Shown here piece by piece: positions 23,101 to 33,930 of a DNA stretch of 64,000 nucleotides. The stretch comes from Apoda limacodes (Eukaryota > Arthropoda > Insecta > Lepidoptera > Limacodidae). Below the pieces are notes generated by a model that saw nothing but the letters and a program-made list of their open reading frames with translations, made no database searches and was not told where the DNA came from. The DNA lies in the NCBI GenBank assembly GCA_946406115.1, contig OX291544.1:30831521-30895520 (forward strand). The letters run 5' to 3'. The stretch's first letter is position 1. Each line of letters opens with the position of its first letter. The translations under genes were made by a program, and so were the position numbers.

Positions 23101-25887
23101 AACTAAAGAGTTTTAGTTTGTTTGAACTAACCTCTGGAACTACCGGATTTGAAAAAATCTTTTAGTGTTTGACAGACCGATTTTTGAGGAAAGTTAGAGG
23201 TTATAACTTCCTACTGTAGTCCTTGAGAGCGGAGCAGAAAATTAACTCCAGGAAAACCGCTGCTAGAAACAGCTCGTGAATTTAAAGTTGTGAACGTCAA
23301 CTTAATTTAGAGTATCATCATTGATAATTATCAGTTGTAAATAATATTAGTTAGTAGGTAGGTAGCAGTAGGTAGTATATCTTTATATATATAATTCTAC
23401 TGTACGTGTGTATGGTCACTGCTCTCCTCCTAAACTGCTGGCCCGATTTGAATGAATTATTTTGTATGTGTTTGGGTGGCGCCCTGGATGGTTTAGATTC
23501 ACAAATCAGCCCGTCAGATGGTGCTGCAGTCGATATCATGTAGGACAACGCCTGCCCGGTCAGCTAGACAAATATATAGTTATAGACCGGATAATACACA
23601 GTAAATAAGAGGATATTTAAAATAATAATAATATCAACTATTTTATAATTTGACTGCTTCGCAGGCTATTTGTAGTTTGGTCGGCTGCTGTGCAAATGGT
23701 ATGGGTTCCATTCCCGCACTGGAGAAACAGTAATATAATAAACATTTGTGTTTATCTCAAGTTTCGGTGTATTTATGACATATATGTAAATATAAAGTAT
23801 TTAAGTTTTTGTATCCTTTGTCTGGTTTTCATAATAAAAGCTTCGCTTAGTTAAGGCCAGATGGCGCTGTGTGTTATGTTCAAAATTGTTATTTTTACTT
23901 AATAACATTTTAACCAAAAGATACTAACTACTAATTGTGCATATTATTTTTAAAACTAGTAAAGGATACTTTTCGGAAATGGACCGGTAAACTGTTCGAC
24001 AGCCTGAAATCTGTAAAAATAAAAAAAAAAAACGAGCCGAAAAGCAAATCGCAAGCGAGCTCTGCCAAGCTTATCTCGTGGCTCTTCTTGCGCCTCGTCT
24101 CGTACGTTTAAGCTATTAAGTGTGCGGATGATTTCCTGCCGATGGCGTGGGGCGATGGTCAAAATGTTGTGACCCTCGTCTAACTTCAAAACAGTGACAC
24201 GATGACGGTCATGACTTTTAATCTAATGAAATAACTACTACTAAATACGTTCAACGGCACTTTGGATCCATGTTATAATTCTTAGCCTGCGGACACCTAA
24301 CTCAATGCACGTACTACGACAGGCACTTGGTCTTTTATTTTCCTATCACAATGATAGCTTATATAAGAAGTGTTTTTCAAAAAATTGGTTGGACACTTTT
24401 TAACTGAGCACAACTTTACGAGATTTTTTATACAGAGATAGTTTGTGAGCACTAGTGTAACCTTAGGTAATATTTTGATACTGAGTCTCTACGGTAGGTA
24501 TCACATTCTACGTGAGTAAACCACGAGGCAGGTACAACAATATAGATGTATATTATTATTTATTTACATCTATACGTTCTAATGATAAATGTATCCGCAC
24601 ATTAAATGATATACTAACACGACTTAGAAAGTTTTCCGAAAAAAAAAATAAAGCATGATCTACATGCTCTGCTTTTACGGTTCCGTACTCAAATAAGGAA
24701 TTATTATTGTTTTGCTATGACTATCAGTCAATTCATACGTAATAGATACGTTTCTCATATTTAAAGTAAACAAAGCTTAATTTAGACACGCACAGATAAT
24801 TCAATACGAATAAAAAAACGCATTAATAGTTTTAAATAATAATACCTAAGACTGGCTCAATCATATACTAATAATATTATTGTGGATGAAAAAAAAGCAT
24901 TGTAAGCCCATTTTTTTTTAAATTTGCCCCGTCCTTTAAATATTCGGCTTCAAACTTTCGGTTATGGTCGTGTCGGTTGTGGTATAAACCTCGAACGTGA
25001 TATTCGAGAAATCTGAAATACTTAGCACATAAACTGGTATTAATTTTATAAATAACAAGACCCAATAAAATGTTTTGGAAATCCTCATGGAGTCATGGAT
25101 ACCCCTGCGCGAGAACAGCGCACAGGTTATGTCGGATTCTTACCGAGTAAAACCAACGGTTTTTCTTCTTTTCGGCGAAGCCGCAGGACAGCAGCGTTAT
25201 GTACCTGTACTCTACAATGGCGGTACACTCGGTTGCTTAGCAGAAACTAGCGGTGCCACCCTCCCATCCCTTGAAGATGCCGTGCCGGATTTTTTTTCAA
25301 GGTTTCTCCCGTAAACATAGGTGCCTTGTGTCCGTCTTTGTCGAAAAAATAGTTTTATACTAAGTTAAAAAAAAATTGAATATTTGCACTGTGTTTAAAC
25401 CGTGAAGAATAAAAATATATATATTTATATCATTATTTTATCATCTCTAAAAGAATGTAACAATAAGTTCTAAAATAATTGAAATTGGTGATTATTGTAT
25501 TTATTCTAATAATATATTATATAATACATAATATATTATATTATTGATATATTATATAAGAGCTTATTTATTATATAAAATAAATAATTTTAAGTAATAT
25601 AATTAGCCCCTAGTAGAAAAAACCATTAAGTTTTCTTCTCCTTAACTAATGTTAAAAATTATAGAAAATTATTTTTAGGCATACGAAAGCATTAGAGTGA
25701 GCGAGACTAAAATAGTTTTAGACTTAACACTAAATATGTATGGCAATGTTTTTTCCCTAAAACATTTATACAGATTAAAATGTCTTTAAAGTTTATTAAT
25801 AAAATAAAAGATGGACTATAAAAATAAAATAATAAACTAACCTTTTCCCTTGTATTCCCAAAAAAAATTTTTCCACTGTAACTCCAT
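10959..25887 (-). CDS. ELO-A: very-long-chain fatty acid elongase (ELOVL family), 5 coding exons
   Basis: Joined exons 25842-25887, 17726-17916, 15141-15215, 12736-13032 and 10959-11120 (minus) give an uninterrupted 256-aa protein, close to the family size of about 260-300 aa. All introns have GT-AG ends and phases 1, 0, 0, 0. Seen in the protein: N-terminal VEYVDQW and PYPM near residues 16-35, KLSDLIDTIFFVLRKK, the HLYHHVSM histidine box, NAFVHAIMYTYY and TSLQLLQF, spread among hydrophobic membrane segments. The C-terminus KKKM fits a dilysine ER-retrieval signal. Family knowledge: ELO proteins are ER multi-pass enzymes that condense malonyl-CoA with long acyl-CoA as the first step of chain elongation. 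The usual KxxExxDT is KxxDxxDT here. Substrate chain length cannot be read from sequence. Intron 1 (7.9 kb) holds a same-strand LINE. Start chosen by homology with the first exons of ELO-B and ELO-C. Confidence 0.9.
11242..11537 (-). repeat. Near full-length interspersed repeat (lepidopteran type)
   Basis: On the minus strand it starts CGGCCAAGTGCGAGTTGAAC, passes GAAGGGTTCCGTACCATTAT and GGGGGCTCCCAT, and ends with a GACGGACGG run and TACGGAACCCTAAAA. GGGTTCCGTACC near one end faces GGTACGGAACCC at the other. Noncoding, about 300 bp. In intron 4 of ELO-A. Confidence 0.8.
11538..11810 (-). repeat. Related interspersed repeat fragment
   Basis: It abuts the previous copy and shares the GGGTTCC, CCATACGTGATATT and TGTCTGTC microsatellite parts. 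A related sequence starts near 9210. Confidence 0.6.
12060..12112 (-). repeat. Interspersed repeat fragment
   Basis: GGTACGGAACACTAGGTGCG followed by TCCAACTCGCACTTGGCC is the reverse complement of one repeat end. Confidence 0.6.
12183..12335 (+). mobile_element. Helitron-like fragment
   Basis: ACTAATATTACAAATGCGAA, CTGTCTGTTACCTCTTCGTG and ACCGCTGTACCGATTAAGAT form the 5' half of a family whose fuller copy at 52939-53241 has A|TC and CTAG|T ends. The 3' end is missing. Confidence 0.5.
12736..13032 (-). CDS. ELO-A coding exon 4 (catalytic histidine box)
   Basis: This 297-nt exon holds KLSDLIDTIFFVLRKK, the HLYHHVSM box, NAFVHAIMYTYY and the WWKKYLTSLQL end. It runs from a TTTCAG acceptor to a GTGAGT donor. 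Confidence 0.93.
13033..15140. other. ELO-A intron 3, no other gene seen
   Basis: AT-rich with many stops in all frames. The 13980-14160 part is less AT-rich and may be an old retroelement relic, but no motif supports it. Confidence 0.5.
15141..15215 (-). CDS. ELO-A coding exon 3
   Basis: This 75-nt exon encodes TSRYLYQYGFFYKTCNLDKQ and then ENLYE, between a TTTCAG acceptor and a GTAAAA donor. It aligns codon for codon with the third exons of ELO-B and ELO-C. It is too short to be found as an open frame alone; the paralogue alignment identifies it. Confidence 0.88.
16025..16140 (+). repeat. LINE 3'-end fragment
   Basis: AAGAAGTTATTAGATTTTTA, AGGTGTTGCAAGCGTC, GGCGGACCGCAAGCTTGTTT and CACCTTAGTGGTAT match the 3' tail of the 60-kb retrotransposon family. 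Confidence 0.7.
16505..16640 (+). repeat. Second LINE 3'-end fragment
   Basis: Same tail as at 16025-16140 with ACCGCTTACCATCAGGCGGA preserved, ending in an A-rich stretch. Confidence 0.7.
16697..17625. repeat. Dispersed repeat, copy 2, split by a DNA transposon
   Basis: The halves 16697-16885 and 17516-17625 match 5780-6110 in order. The interruption is the 16886-17515 element. Confidence 0.75.
16886..17515. mobile_element. pogo/Tigger-like non-autonomous DNA transposon
   Basis: The left end reads AAGTGTAAACTCTTTATAAC and the right end, reversed, CAGTGTAAACCCTTTATAAC. Both ends carry further CGTTATA(A) repeats. TA flanks each end (16884-16885 and 17516-17517), and the related copy near 5972 has a single TA at the empty site. 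CAGTG termini with TA duplication fit the pogo branch of Tc1/mariner. No complete transposase frame. Confidence 0.7.
17726..17916 (-). CDS. ELO-A coding exon 2
   Basis: This 191-nt exon encodes VEYVDQW, PYPM, the first membrane segment and the LGPxYMKNR motif typical of ELO proteins. The acceptor is TTTACAG and the donor GTGAGT. It is in frame with exons 1 and 3. Confidence 0.9.
18853..19571 (-). pseudogene. LINE ORF2 C-terminal region (two frames)
   Basis: Reads KTKCVKFTLP, LGITLDSKLQWGPHIHNLAK and LLQKRAIRAIYKLGSR, then after another frameshift LLVHDTRLHKISNYFMGQ to a stop. This is the thumb and connection region of Jockey/CR1-type ORF2. Confidence 0.75.
19475..20562 (-). pseudogene. LINE reverse transcriptase fingers and palm (two frames)
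   Basis: The frame from 20562 holds the fingers region (SILPILSKVFEK, GFMKGRSTTD). The frame ending at 19475 holds palm motifs A (SKAFD), B (GVPQGS) and C (FADD). A frameshift near 19985 separates them. Confidence 0.8.
20809..21726 (-). pseudogene. LINE endonuclease domain
   Basis: An open frame of about 305 codons covers the whole apurinic-type endonuclease with E (ITEHWL), D/N (GDFN) and SDH catalytic motifs. The start listed is a GTG after an upstream stop, so the true start is unknown. The frame is lost before the RT. Confidence 0.8.
22020..22252 (-). repeat. 69-bp tandem repeat (about 3.3 units) forming an open frame
   Basis: Units on the minus strand repeat every 69 bp (23 codons), so the frame 22266 to 22018 stays open for 82 codons with NLAKQ, SIEQCNYNSVIDIS-type repeats after a short hydrophobic start (MLALSLSFYI). 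No homologue recognised. It lies in intron 1 of ELO-A, upstream of the LINE on the same strand, so it may be a LINE promoter repeat or a small repeat protein. Confidence 0.7.
23095..23225 (+). mobile_element. Helitron-like 5' fragment
   Basis: TCTAAACTAATATAACAAAA, CTGGAACTACCGGATTTGAA and TGTTTGACAGACCGATTTTT resemble a second group of lepidopteran Helitron-type repeats. Similar blocks lie at 29095-29165 and 53840-53905. Confidence 0.35.
23380..23567 (+). mobile_element. Short non-autonomous Helitron-like element
   Basis: It begins TC after A (ATCTTTATATATATAATTCT) and ends CAGCTAG, with CCTGCCCGG near the 3' end, as expected of Helitrons (5' TC, 3' CTAG). The next base is A rather than T. 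No Rep/helicase coding capacity. Confidence 0.5.
25075..25314 (+). other. 79-codon open frame, unrecognised
   Basis: ATG to TAA reads MEILMESWIPLRENSAQVMS and FGEAAGQQRYVPVLYNGGTL and ends DFFSRFLP. The block 25120-25310 is less AT-rich than its flanks. It lies antisense in intron 1 of ELO-A, 0.5 kb from exon 1. No domain recognised. It could be an undescribed repeat. Confidence 0.3.
25842..25887 (-). CDS. ELO-A coding exon 1
   Basis: The exon starts with ATG and encodes MELQWKNFFWEYKGK. It ends in phase 1 at a GTTAG donor. Length (46 nt) and the FxxWxxKGK pattern match the first exons of the other two elongase copies. Confidence 0.85.
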
Positions 25888-26059
25888 AGCAAGGCTTTAT
25901 TGCGTATGATACACGTACAGCCGATTCAGTCACCAGTAGACAAAACTGCCTCTTCAGAGTCACTAGAATTAATTACGAGTAGGTATGTAGTTAATATTAG
26001 GTTAATTGAATAGATTAATTTAAAAGATCAAAGTTTATTTTCAATTAATGTGTTTGCTA

Positions 26060-26170
26060 AAGAGAATACGATTCGCAGCGCCTCGCAGCGTGCCTCATTC
26101 AAAATAATTTTCCACTTATTTTTGACACTTACTAATCAAACATTACGAAATTTCGAAAATTTGTTGTAAG
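26060..26170. repeat. Partial copy of fold-back element (see 56158-56516)
   Basis: GAATACGATTCGCAGCGCCT, CTTATTTTTGACACTTACT and CAAACATTACGAAATTTC match an arm of the element at 56 kb. Confidence 0.55.
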
Positions 26171-26689
26171 AAAAAATATCTAGGTCTGCAGTGTGTTAGT
26201 TTTCTATTAAATTGTAGACGTTAATACTTTAGACTTATACTTAGATTCTAGTTTTTCATACAAATGGTCTCAATTAAAATTTTGAGTTAGTAAAAACATT
26301 TTTCAGGTTTTTGGAAAACCATAGACATTGATATTCGGCTTGAGATCATGTCAAAAATAAATAGAAAAGTCGTTTGTATGAAGCATTCTCTTATTCTCTC
26401 AAGTCTCAACTTTATCTGTGACAACAACTTATTATGCTTAACTCAAGGACTTCTTCTCATATTTAATCTAGCAGATTCCCACGGTTTTAAAATGACGAGA
26501 CCTAAATACCACAATTTATTTATAAGTCCTTTAATGTTTTTCCGGTATGAAAATAACCCTTTAAGTACAAGCTAACTTGGAATTAAAATTTTCACATATG
26601 ATGTATTTCTGTTGCCGCTATACAAATAAATATTTAACGGTGCTTCTATACAACAAACCTGAGTTTATTGCCGTTTCCCTGAATAATCG

Positions 26690-28210
26690 TCCGGATCCCT
26701 TCGTGCGCGAGTTCGACTCGCACTCGGCTGATTTTTTTTAAGGCAAATCAATTTTGTGTGAAAAACAATCTACGGCGTTTATTCTTAATTAAAATAAACT
26801 TATATCAGCTGGTTTATAAATGAGAAGTTTGCGATTCCTTCAAAAGTCTTTTGTAGTAGAACTAAAATTGTAGCGAAATTTTGTAAAGACTAAATAAAAT
26901 CACAAATTAATACGCCTAACCGCTTAACCATATTGTATCAAATATTAAAGTCCATTGAAGAACATTATTTTAAAGATAATTGATACAATTATAGTTGTCT
27001 GTCCATTGCACGGAAATGTAATATCTGTTTTAGGAAGTAAAAAAACCTCTTTGTAATTAACTATTAAATTTAGGTATGTTAGTTTATTGTTTTTGTACTT
27101 AGTTGTGAAGGGATTTTATAGAGTTCTTCATACGGTGTCTTTTGTCCATCATAAAAATCCAGTGAGATGGTATGCCTAGGATAATAATAGGCTTTAAAGT
27201 TTTGCCTCTTTTCCTAAAGTTAATATTTTTTTATTGTTTTAAGGTGAACCTCTTTTGTGCCTTAGCTATTTAGAGACATACTGCTCCACATATGATGTCC
27301 AGGGCTAGGATAGTGGCAACGTAGGTAGTGACACCTATAAAGAACTACTTTTCATCCTACGGGCAAGTATCTGGCTGGCTAAGTTATAGCTGATGACATA
27401 TTTGCATGGAATTTTGGGTAATTTTAACAAAACAAATCCGGCCAAGTGCGAGTTTGACTCGCGCACCGAGGTTTCCGCACCTATCACCATCTACGTAATT
27501 TACAAACACTAACCATGACAAAAAGTGTGCCGCTATAAGAGCCAGTCCGTGCTACGCCGCAGCGGAACTGCACGGCAAAATTAAACCAAATCATCAAAAT
27601 TGATAAGCAGTTCTGCTGCCGCGTAGTGCGGTATGTCTCATACAAATTGTATACAAATTATATTTGGCCACGCCGTGCCGCGCTGCTCCGCTTCTGTGCC
27701 GTGCCATCTAGTGCAGTATAACTTTAAGTGGTCACCCATACATGTACTGACCAAGCCCAACTTTGCTTAACTTTAATTATCGTTTCCAAAAAACAAATGT
27801 GTTACTGTTCCTCTTAATAATTGCTTAATAAATGATGGCGCTGTACCGGTTTTTTTTTAAAATGTTATGGCTCGACCTCGACTCACACTTGGCCGGTTTT
27901 TATTATTATTTTGTTGTTATACATAAGAGTTCACGCTGTTTTTACAGCAAGTATGAAGTTTGTATGTATTACTGTTCTTTCAATAAAGCAAAAACAACGA
28001 AAATGTGTTTCTTGTATGGGGAATCTTTAATTTTTTTCTTTGTTAGATAATCCCCTATTAGAACACATATTCTGTGAAAATTTCAGGCTTTTACCTTTTT
28101 CAGTCTAAAAGATAGAGCTCTTTAATGATCGGACAGACATGCAGACAGTCAGCGTAGAGTTAGTTATAAGGCTCCGTTGGCACCCTCTGGGTACGGAACC
28201 CCAAAACAGA
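26690..28210. repeat. Cluster of interspersed repeat fragments
   Basis: Fragments lie at 26690-26735 (minus, TTCGTGCGCGAGTTCGACTC), 27433-27485 (plus, GGCCAAGTGCGAGTTTGACT), 27872-27900 (minus) and 28165-28205 (GGTACGGAACCCC). The region 27535-27720 is rich in CCGTGC, GCAGCGG and GCCGTGCC in both orientations and looks like another decayed repeat. No gene. Confidence 0.5.
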
Positions 28211-29229
28211 AAAACTTTGAAAAATGGTTACTGTTATTGTTTTATTAAACTTATTTTTATAACAAATAAAATACAAGCTAGTGATAATTGCAGTGGCATA
28301 CCAGTAATAAAATTTTGTTATAATAAGTTATAGTAGAAGAAACCATTACTTGGAAAATTTACCTTCGAAGTCTGCTTTCTTCATCAACAAACGTCACTAT
28401 TTTGATGATTACTACCAAAATACCTAGCTATAGGTAGGTATTTAGTTTTTATGAGCATCTTTTGGTTCTCACAGCTGTACCCTTTTTTTAGTAGAATCAC
28501 GATTAGATAATTTAATGAAGTATAAACATTAATTAGACTATTACACTGAGCGGCCTTAATGTACTGGGTATTACTAACTAGACTTTGTATTGATTAGAAT
28601 AAAGTGTCTAAATCACCAAGTAACACAAAAACACAAATGAAATAAGATATTGTACTTATAATGATAGTTCTTCAAGCAAAGTGTATTTTATCGAAGATAC
28701 TAACAAAACACTCATTCACTGGCTCATTTATTATATTTTTTCAATAATGTTTTATATTTAACTGCCCCGTTTTGTTTCTTTATTTTTTTAAATACTCTAT
28801 AAATTAAAGAAGTGCAATATTTTAATAAGTATCTTGAAATACGTGTTATAGTCAACTAAATCTAAGTAAAACTAAAAAGTTTTGGAGTGAAGGTTGTCGT
28901 TAGTTTAAACCATCGTGACACATTTATTTTAATTAATACCTAACAGAACTTAATTGTGGGCGGTGATTGTAAAAAACTATCAGTCAAGAGCGAGCTGCAT
29001 AAGCTAACAATATGACCCTTGTATTATTATTTTTATTTTGGGGTAGTTAATATCATCAATGTAATAAAGAGTGAGTGAAAATTTTGTAAATTTGTTTATA
29101 TGTGGAGGGTAATGTCCGGAACCAGGGAACCGATTTGAAAAAATCTTTTTACTGTTAGAAAGATAAATTTTTCCAGTTGGTTATAGACTAAGGATTATTT
29201 AGAACTAGTTTGTTTTAGTAATAAGGTTT

Positions 29230-29605
29230 GCTGTAGCAAGCTATAGCTTTAGTTGGTGTATTCTTGTCCTTTCCCAGCACTCAAACCATCCCCATACCAA
29301 ATTTAATTTAAATCGCTTCAGCGGCTTAAGCGTGAAGAGGCAACAAACAGACAGAAATACTTTTACATTTATAATTATTTATTTTGCCCGCGGTTTCAGC
29401 TGACCTAAATTCGGTTATCCGTATAGGATTTTGAACGGCAACTTCTTAATTAAAGAAAAAAAAACTGACGTTTTTTCTCGGAACTCAAACTATCTCTATT
29501 TCAAATTTCATCTGAATCGGTACAGCGGCTTAAGCGTGAAGAGGTAACAGACAGATTGTTCTTTTTCACAAATTTCTTTCGCATTGATAATATTATTATG
29601 GATTT
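29230..29605 (-). mobile_element. Two Helitron-like fragments in tandem
   Basis: On the minus strand both contain CTCTTCACGCTTAAGCCGCT, a gap and AAATTTAATTTAA-like or GAAATTTGAAATAGAG sequence typical of the 52939-53241 family. Between them is CAGCTGAAACCGCGGGC, like a 3' hairpin. Confidence 0.5.
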
Positions 29606-29635
29606 ATTGTTCCGTAAGATACAGATTGAGGACGA

Positions 29636-29700
29636 AGTCAAAGTCAAAGTCAAATTGTTTTTTATTCAAATTAGGATTTTACAAACACTTTTTTTTAATT
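29636..29700 (-). repeat. LINE 3'-end fragment
   Basis: AGTCAAAGTCAAAGTCAAAT and TTTTTATTCAAATTAGGATT match the 3' end of the LINE at 18.55 kb. An inverted TTTGACTTTGACTTTTAC lies at 30050. Confidence 0.55.
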
Positions 29701-30814
29701 AATTAGTGTTGCATATTGAGATTTGACCTTTTTTGTCCACAAAGTCTAATGCGGAACGCTTGAAGATATGACCGCAGAGCTTGTTAGCTTAAGCGAACCG
29801 TTAGAGAGTAACAAAGAGCTGGCCATACGAAAGGGGTAGAAAGTTATTTTGGCGATGATGTAAATTACATTTTATGTTTAAAAACTCAATCCGATTTTAT
29901 TCAAAAAAGGTTGAACTCACTTAAAAACATAAGCAATACTCTTTAAAATTGGAATGCCTTAAAAGTTACCGCACTATATTAGTCCCTCATTTGAAGGTTT
30001 CTAAGCTTAAAGAAGTTATGCACTTTTTAAGTGTTTGATGTTTTGTTTGACTTTGACTTTTACTTTGTCCTGAATGAATGTCCTTTGCCTAAACCGCTGA
30101 TCGTAGAGACAAGGAACATGGAGGGTGTTATCTTTGTATGACGCACGCATCCGATAAGAAAGGATTGTTTGAAAGGATCAAGTGCGAGTCAGATTTGCGC
30201 ACTAAGGGTAAACCGATTGTAATGAAATTATGGTAAGTTATTATGCACACGCCGGGGAAGGTTTCTGAATTAGTACAACCCTTTCACAATATATTGGTGG
30301 GGCAGTTATATTGTTGGTGCCCGAGCCAGACTCACACTTGGCCGGTTTTTTTATGTAGAGTTATAAGCAATTGTTAATTAAATTATTTGCAAATCAATCC
30401 GTTCAGCCGTTACCAATAAAACAATCAGACATGCAAACAAATCTCTCTTCTTTATACTTCGTCTGCGTGGACTATTGAAAAATACGCAGCTTTTGACTCT
30501 TAACTATTTCATCTAGCATAATATTGATATTCTCATACAAACTTGTGAAACACATCAATCTAAATTTTAATCTAAAGGCCAAATACAGATACATTAATCG
30601 AGGATAGACCAAAATTTTTTTTTTAGAAACTATTAAGGAAAATTAATAAAATTAATATTTTAACTGTTCCTTGCTTTGGCATATATCAATGCAAAATGCA
30701 ATATCTTCACTTGCATAATGTATGTACCCAAAAATTGTCTCTTATTTGCTAAAAATAGTGACCTTCACAGTGTTATACAAACATAGACATGAAATTTTGT
30801 ATCTATAAGTGTTT

Positions 30815-32190
30815 AGTGTTAGTATTTGATATTGACTTTTTATTTTGCCAATTATTCTACTACAATGAAAAATCTTAAGTATTCGGTCGAAAAGTACCAA
30901 GATATTCGGTATTCGGCAAAAAAGGGTAAAAGAGTCCTTTGTATGGGGCCCTTTACGCAACAAAGAACATAGCTAAAGAAAATTACTTTTCTTACATTGA
31001 TCTGTAAAACTATATTCCGTGCTTGGTAAAACTGTAGTTATTTGCAGCAAGGTAACAACTTTCCATCACACTTGCGACTTCTAAGCTTGTGACAGGCTTT
31101 GGACTGTCAGATAAGTTATAATACCTAGCACTAGATATTGTTTGTAAAAACTTGTTTTTAATTTAATTAGTTTAATGTTTAATTATACCAAAGCAATTAA
31201 AAAAACAGTACTAAAAAGAAAACAGTACGTAATACAGTAATTTGGTGTGTTTTTTATTTTTAACTTTTAAGTGCATCCTTTTAAAGCCCTTTGTTTTTTT
31301 GTTTAAAGTTTTTTAGTTGTTAATAACCTTATCTACGCCATTTCCTGTTTATTATGAAGGTACCTACTTACGTTTAGTTTTTTAATATATTTTGTGAAAA
31401 CTCACCTTGGCGTCCTCAACAGGGGCACTCCACCACACGCCAATATTACCGTTTAAAATAAGGAAACTGCCAGTCTAAGATCAATAGTTACGGACATATA
31501 GCCCTTCCTACTCTGACATCTGTTATCCGAAATTAGGTTCTTGATGAGATCTACCACTTCTGTTAAGTCACTAAACGATGACGTTTAAAGAATCAGTATA
31601 TCGATACTTTTTCCCGTAATTATTAATCAACATCCAGAGTAATTTAATTTTAAAAATATTTCTTACAAATATTACTTGAGTGCACGTGGTAATAGTCTCT
31701 TTTTATAGAGTTTTAATGGCAAAAACGGACCCTTGTAAACTCGTCAAGTCCGTCCGTATGTCATAGCCTAATTCCACCGCATTTGCATCGATTCTAATAA
31801 TATTTAACAGGAAGGTATCTTTAACATAAAAATGGAGATAAAAATTTATTAGGGGTAGCTTTTTCACTCACCCCAGTTTCTGGGGTATCGTTAGATAGGG
31901 CCTTTAAAATGCAATTGTGGTTTGTTAATACAATTCGTGTGGAATAATCCGATTCCACAGATCCGTAACTAATGCGTGTACAACACACACTTGGCCGTTT
32001 TTTATTCTTTTAACTGTACTATGTTCTTGATTTTTGTCAAATATGTTACTCCATAACTAAAAATAACTATTTTGATATGGGAATAATTACCTGCGTTATG
32101 CGGATTTCCTGTAATTTAGTTTCATTGACTTATCATAAATAAAAATTTTTGACTCTGCCTAACGTAATCTTCACAAAAATACAGTAGAAT
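30815..32190. repeat. Dispersed element, continuous copy (about 1.38 kb)
   Basis: It is collinear with the three blocks at 6738-9835. No open frame longer than about 70 codons, no clear terminal repeats. An interspersed repeat follows directly at both copies (9836 and 32191). Confidence 0.75.
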
Positions 32191-32480
32191 TAAAAATCGC
32201 CTAAGTGAGAATCGGACTCGCGCACGAAGGATTCCGTACCATTATCTAGAAAAACGGCATAAAACTCACGTTTGTTGTATGGGAGCCCCCATAAATATTT
32301 ATTTTATTCTATTTTTTAGTATTTACTGTTATAGCGGTAACAGAAATACATCGTCTATAAAAATTTCAACAGTCTAACTATCACGGTTCATGAGATACAG
32401 CCTGGTGACAGACGGACGGACAGCGGAGTCTTTGTAATAGGTATCCGCTAATTACCCTTTGGGTACGGACCCCTAAAAAC
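32191..32480 (+). repeat. Near full-length interspersed repeat
   Basis: Starts AAAAATCGCCTAAGTGAGAA, TCGGACTCGCGCACGAAGGA and ends CAGCCTGGTGACAGACGGAC, GGGTACGGACCCCTAAAAA. Same family as 11242-11537 and 62695-63000. Confidence 0.8.
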
Positions 32481-33304
32481 TGTACATTGAAGAAAGTTAG
32501 GAGAAATAAAAGGGTGTTTAAAAATGGAAAGAAACCATGTCAAGTGTTTTAATTGTTATTTCTGTCTGTTAGTGCGAGGTGTGTTCATGCAAAAGTGTGT
32601 TTTAAACTGTTAGGTACATAGAAACCAACATCAAACTGTAATACAAAACGGATTTTTGGAAATAAGTAATTATTTTTACCTTTTTAGTGCATTTTTTAGA
32701 AGCCGGTTGCTTTTTCTTGTTAAAAAGTCTTAAAGCAGATAAAGATACATAGAAATACATAATTGCATTAACAAAAGTATACTTGCCAGCCTTCATACGT
32801 CCCCACTGCTGGGGCACGGCCTACCCTCATAAGCGATGGTGATTATATAGTAGTAGAACAATAGTATAGTAAACCTTAATTAAATGATAATAATACAAAG
32901 TAATCACCTTTGTATTTATTTAAATTACTCGTTCTTTGACACGACAATAATATTTCTAGCAATACTGATTGTATAGGCTTTTTACTGTCTGCACACTTCA
33001 GTAACAATCTTTATAGTGTCGTTGTTGCGCAATGTTATAAGTTGCTTATAAATCTTTAAATCTAAAAATGGAGATATCTTCAAAACTTGCTGCCAATAAT
33101 AACTCTTTTAGTGATTTTAAAGGGCGTGGTATATATACATTCATACAATATACCATTATTCACATTAATATTATTAGTTTATCCCTCGGCCGTTGGACGC
33201 CCTCACTGAGGGCTACATCCTCTCCTAGGATGAGGAAGCTTAGGCCGTAGTCTGCCACGTTGGCTTGGATTGGCGGACGTTATCAATCAAGTGGGCACTG
33301 GACT

Positions 33305-33420
33305 GTCAAATTCAAATTCAAAATCTTTTTATTTAAGTGGGTTTCAAAGAGCTCATTTGAATCGTCAAGAGAATTACCTACAATTTGCTTAAAATACTAA
33401 TTAAAGCAAATTCACTGGTT
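33305..33420 (-). repeat. LINE 3'-end fragment
   Basis: CAAATTCAAATTCAAAATCT and GAGCTCATTTGAATCGTCAA resemble the tail at 18.55 kb. A shorter similar tail is at 46408-46440, and related 3'UTR sequence (TTGCCGGTTCTTCTCAGTA) at 38690-38720. Confidence 0.5.
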
Positions 33421-33930
33421 TATTGCTAGCATTCAATTATTACTCTTTGTAAAACTACAAACAAAACATTATAATCGTAAATCAACTAATTGAAACATAT
33501 TTTGTATTGAAACACTCAACAAACAAGCTTTCACATGTCTGTTGTTTTTTTTTCGAGTTACTTAGGTGTACGCAGACAGTATGTCGAATATGAGTTACGG
33601 TTTGTTACCACTCACACCTAAGCAAATAATCTAGGACATAACGTCTGCACACTTAGCATAGTTTTAGTATAAGAGAACATTAGTCGTTCTTGATACAACT
33701 GTGTAGCTAGGCATATTATTAAATAAATTTATATTTATTTGAAATCTCTGTGACCTGATTAACTTACGCGGCTCACGAATCTGTATCTTACTACATATTC
33801 TCAGGCGTCGGGTAGTAATCTAGGTACATTAAAGTTAAGTGTAAGGATTGGAAGCCGGAGTTAGTGCAAGGTTCAAAATATACTATTGAAGGACCATAAC
33901 TCTTATAGTTATCTTTCTCTCTCTCCCTTT

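Noticed and set aside
25500..25580. AT-rich palindromic TATATTATATAAT stretch as an origin or hairpin
   Set aside because: Low-complexity AT sequence makes imperfect palindromes by chance, and there is no repeat family or coding context.
27535..27720. GC-rich opposed CCGTGC blocks as a fold-back transposon
   Set aside because: The two sides match only in short words. No continuous arms could be aligned by eye.
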